NCBI GenBank assembly: GCA_945910005.1
Contig: OX246746.1
Location: forward strand, 26,931,075 to 26,995,074
DNA: 64,000 nucleotides
Direction: 5' to 3'
Source of the DNA: Isoperla grammatica
Lineage: Eukaryota > Arthropoda > Insecta > Plecoptera > Perlodidae
The notes beneath the pieces are model-generated. The model was not told the DNA's origin. It saw only the letters and a program-made list of their open reading frames with translations, and made no database searches. Positions 48,310-61,200 of the stretch are shown piece by piece (position 1 is the stretch's first letter; each line of letters begins with the position of its first letter). The position numbers and the translations under genes are program-made.

Positions 48310-48745
48310 ATTTTACCTCTCTTTATTGTGTTTCAATAACTTTTTCTAAATACTTGAATTTGCTTTCTTTCTTTTCAATAACTGTGTTGGATTAATGCAA
48401 TGAATGATTTCTCTTTCTATTGAAGTTTTGTTTTTAATTAAACATTATATTTTACCTCTATTTATTGTGTTTCAGTAACTGTTGAATTCAATAACTTTTT
48501 TCAAATACTTCCTTTTTTCCTTCTTTCTTTTCAATAACGTGTTGGATTAATGAAATGTATGTTCTCTCTTTCAATTTTGTTTTTAATTAAACATTTTATT
48601 TTACCTCTATTTATTATGTTTCAATAACAACTGTTGAATTCAATAACTTTTTTCAAATACTTCCTTTTCCTTCTTTCTTTTCAATAACGTGTTGGATTAA
48701 TAAAATTTATGTTCTCTCTTTCTATCAAAGTATTGTTTTTACACT
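48310..48745. repeat. Tandem repeat, three units of 139-149 bp
   Basis: ATTTTACCTCTATTTATTGT-type starts at 48310, 48449 and 48598. Each unit also has TTCAATAACGTGTTGGATTA and a TCTTTC-rich end. Units 2 and 3 are the most alike. Confidence 0.8.
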
Positions 48746-50223
48746 CTTAGTCAATCTTTATTGCATCGTGTTCATGATTATTGTTTTCTATTATAATTAT
48801 CATCAACATTGTTTCTGTTGTTTATTGTATTTAAATGTATTTGTAAATTAATTTCATAAGTGAATAGAATTGAAAATATAAATAAAATTAATGAACGAAC
48901 GAATGACCTAATGATTCAATAAGTTCTAGAATGAGTTAATGAAAAAATGACAGAAAGAATGATTGAATTAATGATTTTATAATGAATTAGCAAATGCACG
49001 AATTAATAATGTATAATTTTCTTTTTCATAATAAGTTCTTGTCGATTACACAAATTACTCGAAAATTCTCTCTTATATTTCCCTTTTCCTTCCTAGTGCT
49101 TTGCGTATTGGAAGTGCAGTTCTTCCGGAGACATCATTGAAAGGCGGAGTTCTGACACAGCGCTCTGTATGCAACTCTAGACAATCTACCCCGAGCTACG
49201 GATAACATTATTAAACTCTTCTTTTAAAAAAACGGGTGCCAATTAAACGTTTATAGCTAAACCTGCGAGCTTAGCAACAATCAAATCCAAGTAAAGTAAT
49301 TAGTTAACTTTTGTTTTGTTTTCAATTCACACAGAAAATCACAAAATTGAAAATATTGCTGGAGCGCGCTGAAAACGAGTCATAGCGATGCAGATTTCAT
49401 TAAATCTATATTAAAATACTAAACGTACGATTTAAATTGATATTTGTTACTGGATATACATTCTTATACTGTGGTGTTACGGTTTAACCGCAAACGTTTC
49501 TGTATGACTACTGTCTGGATATTTATTTTTACAAGAAGACAAAATACAACAACAACCTATGAACGAAACTAAATTGGCCACATATTTAATTTAATTTGTA
49601 AAGTTACCTTATAAACAAATGGGTAGTAGTTAGATATATAGCATAGTTTGATAACAGAAGAAATAGCACCAGTACATATAGCTGTTACTTTTATAGCACA
49701 ATCTTGTTCGGACATTGGGATTTTCATACTTTATGGTATTTTCATAAAATGTGATTTATTGCTCGAACTCGAACAGACCGGAATATATTTTTCATTTGTT
49801 ATGATTTATCGACCCAACAAAGTCTCCTGATGATAGGCGGTTGACACAAAATCCAGCACACGGTTTTTCGCTGTAAGCCTCCTTACAGCTGACTCCGGCC
49901 ATTGCATGAAATATTGCCCATATTCATAGTAGGCTCCGATATCTTAAACGCATTTTTCTAACCGTCCAGCGAGGCCATTATTATGAATGGTTTGCCGTGA
50001 GTGTGACACCAAGCAGCGTTAATGATGATGTCACAATTTGTATTTCAGATTTTATTGGTTATCGACGTTGTAGACGATAGGAAAGTTGAAGTTTGTGCTC
50101 ATACATTTTATTGAGAGTGATAGATCATATTATGTTCCTCAGTAAACCATATATTATGGAGTGCTATGTTCATAGGGTGTAAGTTTCCCTTTAAAGGGTA
50201 CTAAAAGGCGTCTTTATAAATTT
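48746..50223. other. No gene seen; one small hairpin
   Basis: GCTGTAAG and CTTACAGC (about 49871-49890) form a perfect 8-bp stem with a 4-base loop. Otherwise AT-rich without supported features. Confidence 0.45.
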
Positions 50224-50329
50224 ATGATGGTATATAGTGGTCAGAGTGTCCGCCTGGACAGTGGGATACCTGGGTTTGATTCCCATCGGTATCAGGTTTT
50301 TTACATTCATTTACATCCTATATACCATC
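50224..50329 (+). mobile_element. tRNA(Asp)-like element closed by 13-bp inverted repeat
   Basis: A tRNA-like stretch (about 50226-50297) carries ATAGTGGTCAGAGTG, an anticodon-stem-like TCCGC/GTGGG with loop CTGGACA, and a near-perfect B box GGTTTGATTCC (50274-50284). The framework resembles tRNA-Asp, but the anticodon position reads GGA and the acceptor pairs only partly (TGAT with ATCA). The unit is bounded by a perfect inverted repeat TGATGGTATATAG (50224-50236) and CTATATACCATCA (50317-50329). It is more likely a SINE or tRNA relic than an active gene. Confidence 0.5.
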
Positions 50330-52666
50330 ACAATAACCTCATAGTGACCTAATATGCAACACCGTATATTTTCATATTTATTATATTAAAGATAATTTTA
50401 TAATGCATTAAAAAAGTAGTTAGACTATACTCGATTCTTTTCATATTCCTAGCAGAAACTACTACGTCGGACAAGGCCCGACAGATCAACAGAAATGGTT
50501 GCGGGATTATTGTCGAGTCCCAAGCACAGCCGTGGCTTCTTGAATGAATGTATACAACATCCACTCCATCATCATCCACTTATCACCCTTCATCGCTCAT
50601 TGTCTCGATTAGCCTCGTTTCATAGTGTTAGACGTTAAGTCCTGTGCAATCAATCAATGAAGGGTCGGAGATCAAGTGAGGTTCAGAACCAATAAAATTT
50701 GCAAGCTCGTCTTTTTGCCACAAACTATAATCTTGACGGATGGATGGTTGAAGCCACCAAAATAAACCAGGTCAATAAAACTTATGTAATCATGATTAGA
50801 ATAACTAAAGGAAATGATTACAATTATGTTAATTACGTGTGTTCACATTTAATATTTTGATACATTTTATGGCTCAACAAAAAATAAATCATCATAAAGT
50901 ACTCCGCAGACGAAAAGGCATTACTGGGAAAATAACAGTGATTTATTTTAATGATATCATTAGTATGATTACACAATAAGAGGAAAAGATAAGAAAAACT
51001 GTGTGACTGAACAATAATAAACTAATCTTAGTCTTAGATGAGTCTTAGATGAGTGTGTACTCATCTAAGACGAATATCAACAAAATATATATATACAATA
51101 ATTGTTCATAGATTACATTTATTTCAGTCACTAATTGGGCGGGTATCACAACTTATCGTCAGCGTAAACTTCAAATGAAAGACGATACTATAAAAACAGA
51201 GAAAGAAACGCTAGACTAAGTGCATTCCTAATGAGTGGGCTTAGTCTTAGTCACTAAATAAATAGCATTACTGCCATAGTTTGTCTTTTTCATGATGTTG
51301 ACATTTTACATTCATAGCTCGCTCAGAAACAGAAATATTTTTGACCGTAACGTGTCAAAAACCTTGTCGCATTAAAGTATGTGTGGGGGTCGTATGGATG
51401 CATTCAAGTGACTTTACCATGGAAGTGATTTGTGCCGTGGCTCCGAGCCATCGACTGTACACAATTCATAGCTTTTTGACCCATGAGGAAGTTTAGTATT
51501 CAAAAAACGAGGCGAACTTCTGCGTTCGACAGCTATGTGAGCCATAAATATAATCCTCATTCTATTGAAGATTGCCTTTGGCTGTATGGGTGCTATCTTT
51601 CATTCACTCTCATTGAACCATTGACAGGATAAATACATTTGCGTTTAGGGATTCAGTCCACAAAAGTTCGTTGAGAAGTGCAAAACTCGTGGAGCCATTT
51701 GGGCGATATCTTTTTAAATGTTGGGGGAAAATAAAATCGAAGGAGAAAAATCTAGACCTTATATTGTAAACCCGAAGAAGACGGAACTTTATCTTGGAAT
51801 GAAGTGTAAACTAGGGTTTAAAGCTTCCAGCACTAGGTGAGTAGTGTTGAAAGAAGTACGAGATTGATTGTGAGAGAAAATTACTGTGTTTCCAGTATTG
51901 GTTTCCAATGTTAGTTGTACCATCGCTACGCCACTGGTGGCTGAAAAACCAACTTCTTGGTTCATGGGAGCAGATCACGTATTTTAGAGGAAAAATAGCT
52001 TGCATGGTATCCCAAAGAAGAAGGAAATGTATAGTTCGCTACCATTTAGTTTGAAAGATGTTGGGTGAGAAATAGCCAAATGGTGTCTATGAAACATTTT
52101 TTTAGCCGGATGGTAAATCTTGTCAATATAACTATGTAAGTCCTATGGAACATTATTATTAAAATATTGATTGACAGACATACCTTCTGTTTTACTGGCA
52201 CTGGACTTGTTTTATATATGTATAGATTCTAAAAACACTCCAGAATATATTTTAGTACAAATATGTCCTCCTCCTTAAAATATTATAACGCACAATCGGC
52301 TCCCATCTATACAATCTCAAGTAAATCGGAAAAAGTGCTTTCCTATCTACAGCCGACTCACTAACTGGATACTTAGCAGCAACAATATAAACCAACATCA
52401 CAAATATCACTGTAGATAAGTTTTAAACACGAAGACAGTCAAAACTTTCCAGTTTCAGGATAACAATGGATCTCAACACAAAATAGAATTAATCACTAAT
52501 TTTACTAATTTGCAATTAAATGTTTGTGAATTTAACTGGAGTAACGGTGACAAAATTTCTCCCAAGTTCGTGGTTAGCAAAGGTGGGTGAATCTAGTGGT
52601 GGTCTCTTGCAAGCATGCAGATAGGAAAGTTTCGTTGTTAGGCTGTGAGAGTGGTTGACGGCGCGG
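50330..52666. other. About 2.3 kb with no gene seen; one perfect hairpin
   Basis: The sequence GTCTTAGATGAGT (51042-51054) pairs perfectly with ACTCATCTAAGAC (51059-51071) over a 4-base loop. Half of the stem is tandemly repeated just before. Nothing else supported. Confidence 0.5.
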
Positions 52667-52712
52667 GTTAGGGGGAGCGAGGAGTGAGGGGAGGGGGGAG
52701 GGGGGGGGGGGA
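52667..52712 (+). repeat. G-rich tract, quadruplex-capable
   Basis: Several runs of 3 to 12 G separated by one to three bases, in a GC-richer pocket. Confidence 0.8.
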
Positions 52713-53719
52713 CAGGCGACGCCAACTGGCGCTCACAGAAGAAACGAAATCTTGTTTGCTACTTTAATGGAGTTTTCATCATGTCTTCTTGATAGCGATC
52801 TTTCAGAAGTAAACTCCCCTCTTCCTCTCTCTTGTAAAGATTACTCCAGAGCTTCAGCTTTCCCTCTCTCTCACTTGACGTATTTTCTACTTACATCTAT
52901 TCCTTTCCTTCTTCTTGTTTAGTTGTATCATCCACTTTCTTGCCCGTAGTTCACGCTACGTAAGGACTAATTAAATCTAGTACCTGGCTGTATAGTTATA
53001 TTATTACCCATGAAAACTAGCTAGGCAAAGGTGCCTCATATTAGTGTAGATAGACTGGCTGTTTACGCAGCTCTGTACTAGAACATATTATGTTTGGTTG
53101 CCACTGAGCACTATTCATATGATCATATTCTGTCATGTCATAGTGATAAGATGATTGCGCGCGCGTTGAATGTAGCAGAAAACAATCCAAAAAATATTTC
53201 GAAATTAAATTGTAAAAAAATTATGGCTTTACCTTATTTTAGCAGCAACAGAGGATATCTATACAATGGATGACTCTAGCTTAGTAAAAACAATGTGATC
53301 AATATACAAAACAAACCTCTTAAGAACGTCGCCAACATTATTCACGTATTATACAGGAATAGAATTTGATTTTACCAAAACAACGACCAAACAAAATGTG
53401 TGATCTAATTCAATTAATTATGTCTCAGAGTTACGATCATATTTCTCTTTGATCATGTTACGCTCGTAGCAAAAGGTTATTCGCTCATATAATCCAGTGG
53501 GGGATCTACAGAGCTAAGCAGGAGTGATGGCAGTTTCGAAACTTGAACGATATTTTAACGTATTACAAGTTTATCATAAATTTCAAAACTTCTAAATTAA
53601 TCTTTTTTCATGCGGGTTTAAGTAAAATTCAGCAAGGAAAAATTGCGCTATTTTCAAGAAATGCACTTTATTTCAATAAAAATTATAATATAATATAATT
53701 AATTTTGTTTTGTTTTTAT
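52713..53719. other. No gene seen
   Basis: AT-rich, with a pyrimidine-rich patch at about 52818-52920. Confidence 0.5.
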
Positions 53720-53842
53720 TTAAGGTCTATTCGGTGTAACTGTAATTTGTTTTGATTTTCGTTTTTATATATTGTGCTATGTTATTCTGTATCAATTGGC
53801 AACAGCTTTGATTGCAGAGACCAATAAATGTTTTATTATTAA
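53720..53842 (+). mobile_element. LINE-like 3' end
   Basis: A T-rich 3'-UTR-like stretch (GTGTAACTGTAATTTGTTTT, then TTGCAGAGACCAATAAATG) ends in a TTTATTATT tail. It resembles the terminus of a 5'-truncated non-LTR retrotransposon. No coding remnant. Confidence 0.35.
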
Positions 53843-56459
53843 TATACTTAAAACAATTAGTGTTTTTTGTATTTATCAATTTTTTTTTTAAATAATGAAC
53901 GTGCAGTTAGAAATTAAAAACATGTTATCATTACTTTACAAGGTTTATTTACAAGGCAAAGTACCTTCGCGTTCCAACTCCCGACATTATTGAAGGCTAA
54001 CAAGAAGACATACTGGACTGAACCGAATAAGCTCTTCGCGTCTCTGTATTTATTTACTAGGTATACAACGCCTATTGAATGTACATTCTATGGACCATTC
54101 ACATTGGATTCGAATAGGCAATCCTTAACCAAACATCACACAGCAGTTTCATTAAGCCTCAATCCAGCAGCTCAAACAACTAAGAACGAAGATTCCAAGG
54201 TATGGTAGTCTCTAGCCTGATGTAGAGCTGGGTTTTCTGAGACCTGAGTCAGAAGTCACCATCTTACACAATATGATGACTGATGTAGAGTACGTGGACC
54301 ACCACATATTGCAGTACACAACAAGTGATCCGTATACAGTATACATACACCCAGTTAATTAAGAGTTTCAGTACAAATAGATGAGAAGGAGTGTGAGAAC
54401 TTCACCAGTGTCCCGTACAGTACACGATACATTCATTTAGTTTTATACCATTTTAGTCTTTACTTATTTAAATTCAGTATCGTTTTATTTAATTAAAATA
54501 GAATATCTTAAAGTGCCACCTGAAGCAAATTTCATCTTTTTAAAATTCTTACAAATACTCTTATACCGAGCGGCGAAATAACTCGCTCTACAAAAACTAT
54601 ATGACAGATAGATTTCTTTCCTCTAAGTTCCTAGTATAAACAAGGGTGATTTTACACTATAGAAAATTTCAGCTGCCACAATTTGGTTTGGCTCCAGAAG
54701 ATGTTACAACACAATTTGACTTTGCAACGCCATATCGAGAGTAATACGCGACCGAAAGAATATAAAAACTTGTTTTGAACATTTTGTATGGCCTTATTTT
54801 AGTTCCACTCTCTAGAAGTAGAAGTCTAGTTGTATTGATGTTTAAGAAAATTAAATTTTATCTGGTTAGCATCTTAAGTATTTCTCATTCGAAAAATGTA
54901 ACAAAGTATTAGTTATCTCTTGTGTGTTCTTATTCCCTTAAATACACGGACCCCGGTTCCCTTGCAGAGCTCGTGGATCCCTAGACTATCTAGTGAACGA
55001 TAAATATCGGTATCAAATAATGAATACACAAAAAGTGGCATTAGAAGTGCACCTATAAATTTCCTCAAATAAAGTCGATTGAGTCGTCGTGTAGGCTACA
55101 ACTAAAATGATTTATTTATCCGGGGGCACGCTCTGCTCACTATCAAAACGGCGCTGCAGTAAGGGCGAGTTCTGAAAGCGTGCTGACGTATGGTACGTAG
55201 CTACATAAATCAACGATCAGAAATCCAACGGTCTGATCCGAACGAACGAAAAATGCGATGCACTTCAACGTTACAAGGACTGGATTTCTTTGTATGGTAC
55301 GACTGACTGAAAGTAAGCGAAACATTTGGCCATTCATAATTGCAATGCTTATCTGAATGGGGGTTTGTTGTTTGTGTCAGGAACACGTCCGCGTGATAAG
55401 GATCACCAAGTTTGACTGGTGGTTAATACGTTCAGAAACGGTTTCAACAAGTAAGGCTCGTTGATTTAAAATGAGATAAGTTCGGTGGATCGTGAATCAG
55501 TTGCAATTGGTTTGTGTGTGCAATTGCGAGTCATAGAATACAATTTGGCTTAGTGGGATGTACTTGTATTGCAGTCATTGCCTTGATGGACGTAAATCAT
55601 ATTTATTTCATTTGATATAATTCGTGTTTTGTGTTTTTTAAATTACTAAATTTTCAACTGACACAAAATCATAATACAAACTTTATGAACTTTGATTGTT
55701 CGTTCTAACGAAGCAAAACCAACTACCAGTAAAATAATTCTGCTTGTTCTATTTACAGAAGTGAAATAAATGTGGACGTGTTAGTGAGGAATATATGTTA
55801 AAATACAGCTGTTTAATTAGGGGGAGTTAATCTGAGAGACATTGAAGATATAATAATAGCGTTAATTTCTCTCGTATAACCCAGAATAGCAGCAGTGATG
55901 TTTCGTGTCACTTGTATTCAAAAACAGAAAGCCAGCCGACCAAGTGGGAATACGTAATGTAACAATATTACGGATTGTGTTTACGCAACTAATAAATTGA
56001 AACGATTGTATATTCTTCTTTACTGGATAAAAGCTAAAAATTCACGTTGTTAACAAACCAATATCGATTATCATTTCATTATTCTCTCGTCAAAGAGATA
56101 AGCGAAATGAATTCACATACGAATGTTGGTCGATCTGATTTCTGATTAATGAACTGAAAATATCATTTTCGGAGCGTGGGTATGGCCATATTCCCGGAGG
56201 GAAAAATTTTAAGTCTGAAATGCAAATGTTGACCAGTAGCGACACATATGTTAATTTTTATAATTGTGATATTAATTCTGAACTCTACTTTTCCACAAAT
56301 TTAGCTACACACGCTGTAAACCAATATTACCAGTTTAACACATTATTGAACATGATTTAATATAAAAAAATGTATATGAAGTTTCAATGAATAAAATCAC
56401 CAATATGTCTTTTCAGTTATTATTTTAATAGTAGTAGAAGTAGTAGAACTAATTATTAG
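53843..56459. other. About 2.6 kb with no gene seen
   Basis: The 72-codon frame at 53990-54208 and the 64-codon minus frame at 55143-55337 show no recognisable motif. No transposon ends found. Confidence 0.45.
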
Positions 56460-56600
56460 CAATTTTGCTATTTTTTTTTTTTTTACATATAAATATACAA
56501 GTGCATATTACCTTATGGACTAGTTAACATAATATTTTACAATACAATTATTCACATTTATTTATATTTATTTATTTATCCCAGAAAGAACTCTTTTCAT
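56460..56600 (-). mobile_element. Possible retroposon 3' end with poly-A
   Basis: On the minus strand a TAAATAAATAAATATAAAT-rich stretch leads to a roughly 15-base poly-A (poly-T at about 56472-56486). Only composition supports this. Confidence 0.25.
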
Positions 56601-57155
56601 AAGATTTTGCCATTAACTTCCCAGTTTTTATAAGTTTATTGCACTCTATTCTAAAACGTTTAGGATTGTTCTCATTGCGTTTACCAGTAGTCGGATGCTC
56701 AAATAATCAGTCACCAATCACTTTATCATCGTTACTACCACGTAAAACTAAACTTGTCCTACTAGGTTCATGCTTAAGAAATAGCAGAATCCAATAGTTC
56801 CAACTTAATGTTCTAATTCCTTATAATTCCTACCGTCTACTTGCAACAGGTCAATTACTGATAACTAGGCAAACGCTCTGTTTGACGCGTTGATAAGCGA
56901 GCGCGTCCATAGCGCGTTCTGGCGAAAAGATCTCAAAGCTAATAAAAACAACAATAAACAACAATTCAAGAATGTGCATTTCAAAAATTTTTCTAATTTC
57001 CATAGCTATTAAACTTCCCGATATTGTTGAATGCAGTACAATGTGCGTTGCTAAGAATTTTCATTGTCATTCTGTCTAATATTTTCGCGGCGGTCCGCCA
57101 CCGTTACTAACAGTTATTGACAGCATTTGAAATGTAATTTCTGCCTTTACTACGT

Positions 57156-57420
57156 ATCAGATCGCGTTAACATTCATATATTAGTGATCGGACAAAAATT
57201 TACTATATGATAGCCACCTCACATTTTGCTGTTCCTATGTTTCAGAAAAGTATTTTCGAGTAACTTTTGTGTAACTTTGCCAATACTTATCAGATCGCCA
57301 TAAAATGAACATATTCGTAACCGGAAAAAGCTTTAGAAAAATATGGCTATCTCACATGTTGCCACTCCTTTGTTTCAGAAAATAATTTTGCAGCAACTAT
57401 GGTTTAACTTTGTAACTTTT
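57156..57420. repeat. Diverged tandem duplication, period about 132
   Basis: ATCAGATCGC and CTCACATTTTGCTGTTCCTA, then GTTTCAGAAAAGTATTTT, recur about 132 bases later with roughly one change in five bases. Confidence 0.55.
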
Positions 57421-57640
57421 CGAACGATTTTGCCTCAAAACTATACACCTTCAATCCACATCAAGGCTTGTGAATGATCCAAATTTCAAGTTGATCGGAC
57501 TTTCCATTCGACCGCTATCGACAGACATACAAAAAAAAAAAAAAAAAAAAAAAAACAGAATGAAGTGCCGTAAGAGTCTAGTACGGTAAAAAAAAAAAAA
57601 AAAAAAAACAGAACGAAGTGCCGAAAGAGTCTAATGGAGA
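57421..57640 (+). mobile_element. Repeat with two successive poly-A tails
   Basis: Sequence running to TCGACAGACATAC ends in about 25 A. CAGAATGAAGTGCCGTAAGA then leads into a second run of about 19 A, and CAGAACGAAGTGCCGAAAGA follows again. The tail module (poly-A plus 35 bases) is therefore duplicated. Confidence 0.55.
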
Positions 57641-58048
57641 CGCTCGCTTCGCTTGCTTAATTAACGGCCTTCGATGGTTACCTGGCAATTCCTAACACAG
57701 GTGGCGTGACTAACTAGGCTTGTGCAATGTGCACTCTCCTTTACGAACGTTTGAAAGAACGCCAAGCATCGGTCGATTTATGTTGAAACAGCGCGAATGA
57801 AAGGGACAGTAGATAAGGATCTGAGGTCTGTATCAGTTACGTTGGGACTAGTATATAGCAAATGTTTATCAAGACTACTTGATATCCATAACGCAAGTTT
57901 TGACATTATAGCACGTCGCAAGCCACAACGCTAGCTCAAACCGTAACCCTCAACGTTCAAGTTATGTGGTTTCTACCATCTGCAAGTGTTCAGGCAAAAC
58001 TTACACAAGTTGTGACAGAAATACAAATGGCTGTACAATGTCGTTCAT
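57641..58048. other. No gene seen
   Basis: Ordinary sequence following a CGCTCGCTTCGCTTGC word. Confidence 0.45.
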
Positions 58049-58136
58049 GTGATAGGTGGCCGAGCGGCACCGACCATTAGTGGTGTCCACTAAGTTCGGC
58101 TTGAACGAGTCAATGCGGCTGTGAATCCCTCATCAC
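58049..58136 (+). pseudogene. Decayed class II tRNA-like sequence
   Basis: 88 bases with paired ends (GTGAT at 58049, ATCAC at 58132) and a perfect A box TGGCCGAGCGG of the tRNA-Ser/Leu type. The B-box region (GCTGTGAATCCC) is degraded, and the anticodon arm does not fold cleanly. It is a tRNA pseudogene or a SINE head. Confidence 0.35.
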
Positions 58137-60170
58137 GTCGTTCCCAAGGTCAAGGCAAGAATATAACGTCATTGCTGCCAACACACAATTTTTGATGCAG
58201 TCAATGGATTTGATACATAATATATTTAAGGCATGAGTAATATTAGCAATTTCATGGTATGAACACATATTTGTATAACTTCACCCAAATGCCAAATAAA
58301 AAGAAGTAATTGCTTTATAGCTTCATTACTGTAAGATGTGGGTTTGAAAGTAATAATACAGAACTAAAAATAGATCGGTATCGATATGTGCTATATTGAC
58401 AATAAAATTATTGTCGCAGCTAAAATAAATTGATAAAATAGTGAAAGCGAATAATATAATATATATTAAATAACCCTTACTTGTTACAATGTTATTAACT
58501 TATATCACTTATAAATGATAATACAATCTAAAATATTAAGATAACTTCTCTGCACTTTTAAAATATATGTCTTCTAATTTAGGAAAATGGAAATAATTGC
58601 TAGGGTTTAAAACGTGGCTTCTTTCACTGCGGGAAATGTATGAATTTCTCATGAATTTCATCACAAAGTATTCTCTTGTATTAGAGTATAATCACCAAAC
58701 AAAAAGTATCTTGTTACTGCACTTATGAAGTGCAAATTTAATCGAGCTAAATGAAAATATATTAAACTAAATCTAAATATTCATTAAGTACAGAGAAAAT
58801 GGTTTTAAAAAACCTCCAACACCAGCATTTTCATACTAATTACTTTTTATTTACTTCTCTTTTGACAGACGATGAAAGAAAAACACGACGGCACAAAGTC
58901 AATGGAAGTCATTGTTTACCGTATGACTATGTTCCACTCTTTTAACACGTTTACTCAAATTTGAATCTCAAAGAAAGGTTGAATGGGATCATAGAAAACA
59001 AAATTCCAACGCTTGTTTGCTTCTCTCTCTATACAGAATCGCCATGTAGACTGCACTGGTTCGATAGAGGCTTTTGTCAACACATATATGATGTAATGAA
59101 TTTATCATCAACTTCAGTATACAAACTTGGCGGGGCATTAAGGTATAACTAATCGTTTCTACCCACGCAAGTATAGAGACCGGTACGAAGTCTGCTGATG
59201 TAGGTTTCAGACTCGCCCCAGTGCTTGCGCCGCCATTTTGAAGGGTGATAGACATAGCTCATATATCAGACACTAATTGTCGAGATTTGTCTCGCTGATA
59301 AGCCTTATCACATCACCACAAATCATTGAGAAACACAAGTGACGTTTCAAAAGATATGTTTATATTGATTGGTTCTACCCTTTGTATTCAGTGAGGTCCA
59401 TTGGTTTGAAAGGCTCTATTATTTTGGGAATACCCAGCATTCTATAAATATTCCAGACAGAATATGAACAAATTACTCGGTTATGTAAATTACACATATT
59501 AACGACCACTCAAAATCTCAATTCATCGCTGAAGATCAACGCAATGTTGATGATCAATTGTGCCAGCAAGAAAACAGTAACGATATTAATGAAGTACGAA
59601 GAGTACTACGACAGCCAGTCTACTTGTGAAAGACTCAACATGTCGAGCAGTTGATGACGCCAAGGACTTTGCTCAAGCAGTGCACATACAAAGAAAGAGC
59701 TCACAACTTGTATCGTGTGACATAAATTGATCTGGTATGAAAAGCGTGAGGCAACGAAGCTTTCACTGATGTCTTCAAGATCACTCAAATTATTATAGAA
59801 TGAGGCACCAATTATATAGACTAGCTAAATTAATCCATGCTTTGAATCAAACTGGAATTACATTAATTAAGCTTCATAGCATTTCTCAAAATTAGAGATA
59901 AATTTGAATGTATAATTATAAACGTACGTTTTACATGAGAGCTTGGGAAGGCATTCCTTCAGTGCACATGACTTTATACACATCTCATGCTTGATGTGCC
60001 CCATGGGCTTTTCCGATTAGTTCCACCTTGTACATCCCTTAAACATGTTAACATACAGCTAATCAATGTTACAACATACTAATTACACACACACAAGCAA
60101 GGAGGAATCGTTTTGAACGGCAGCCATGTTTTAGTAATTGGCAACTTGACATAATGCGGATACGGATTAT
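58137..60170. other. About 2 kb with no gene seen
   Basis: AT-rich. Overlapping open frames at 58961-59255 on both strands and a minus frame at 59606-59788 have no recognisable domain. Confidence 0.45.
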
Positions 60171-61200
60171 GGGCGTTCGGCAGTAGTTGTGATGTTTGGT
60201 TGTCCACTAACTACTCAAATTAATTATTATATACATTCATAAAATAATATTATAAAGATTTATCTATTTATGGCATATCTACGTATGGGTTTAAATGCAT
60301 TTGTGATAAACCTGTTAAACTGTTGAACAATAATACACATATTTTTAAATTATGGAAATAAATTTCTTTCCTTGAAAATTGTCAACGAAATAACACGAAA
60401 GAACCTGTTAAAAATGTGTAATCTATTTTTAAGCAGGTTGGTCACAAATGTACTTGGTTAATGTGTTGTACTCGTAGATATGAAATTTCTGTATAAGTGG
60501 ATAAATATTTATAATAATAATAATACCATTGGCTGTTGTATCACCGTTTTCCGTTTTCTAAAATATTCGTAACACAGACAAGTTTAACTATGAACTTGAA
60601 ACACTGAACTCTGATGATAAAAAAATTATTTTTTTCTTAGTTTTTCAGCCACCGGTACCGGCAATATTGCTACTTTAATCCACTTTACGTTGCACTAAGT
60701 TTTGTAAAAAATAAGTAATTGTGATCAACAATGTTCATTGTGGTTCAAGAACGTACTTTGGTCTACAACCTAAGTTATATTTAGTTGCATTATCTTTATT
60801 GGTTTTTTGTATAACATTTTTTAAATTGACCGGTACAAACACGCTCGCCGTACCAGTAGATTCAAACAATGATAAACAGAAAACCAATAAAGATAATGCA
60901 ACTAAATATAGCTTAGGTTGTAAACAAAAGTACGTTCTTGAACCGCAGTAGACATTGTTGATCACAACTACTCATTTTGTACAAAAGTTAGTGCAACACA
61001 AAGTGGATTAAAGTAGCAATATTGCCGGTGCCAGTGGCTGAAAAATTAAGAACAAAATAATTTTGGTACTTTCAGAGGTCGATGTTTCAATTATAAACTT
61101 AAACTTTTGTATGTAATGCATATTTTAGAAAACTGAAAATGGTGACACATTGTGGTTGTGAACGACCAATACATCTGTAAAACTCTACTACCGAACGCTC
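60171..61200. mobile_element. Composite foldback, family D, about 1 kb
   Basis: The outer ends are inverted repeats: GCGTTCGGCAGTAG at 60173 and, reversed, GAGCGTTCGGTAGTAG at 61201. These match the ends of the 41377-41770 element. Between 60260 and 60515 lie two arms like those at 41 kb (GGCATATCTACGTATGGG; AGGTTGGTCACAAATGTAC). A second, separate palindrome (60517-61160) sits between the right arm and the right end, as if inserted there. No target duplication was resolved. Confidence 0.6.
60517..61160. mobile_element. Palindrome with the same 76-residue frame on both strands
   Basis: Two arms of about 320 bases are imperfect reverse complements centred near 60844. The plus frame 60721-60951 and minus frame 60735-60965 both have 76 codons. 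Both start MINNV, share PKLYLVALSLLVFC (a hydrophobic stretch around residues 17-31) and end KYVLEPQ. The N-terminal part of one is antisense to the C-terminal part of the other. The arms differ by many substitutions, yet neither frame has gained a stop. I recognise no domain. Chance retention in a short palindrome is the main alternative. Confidence 0.7.
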
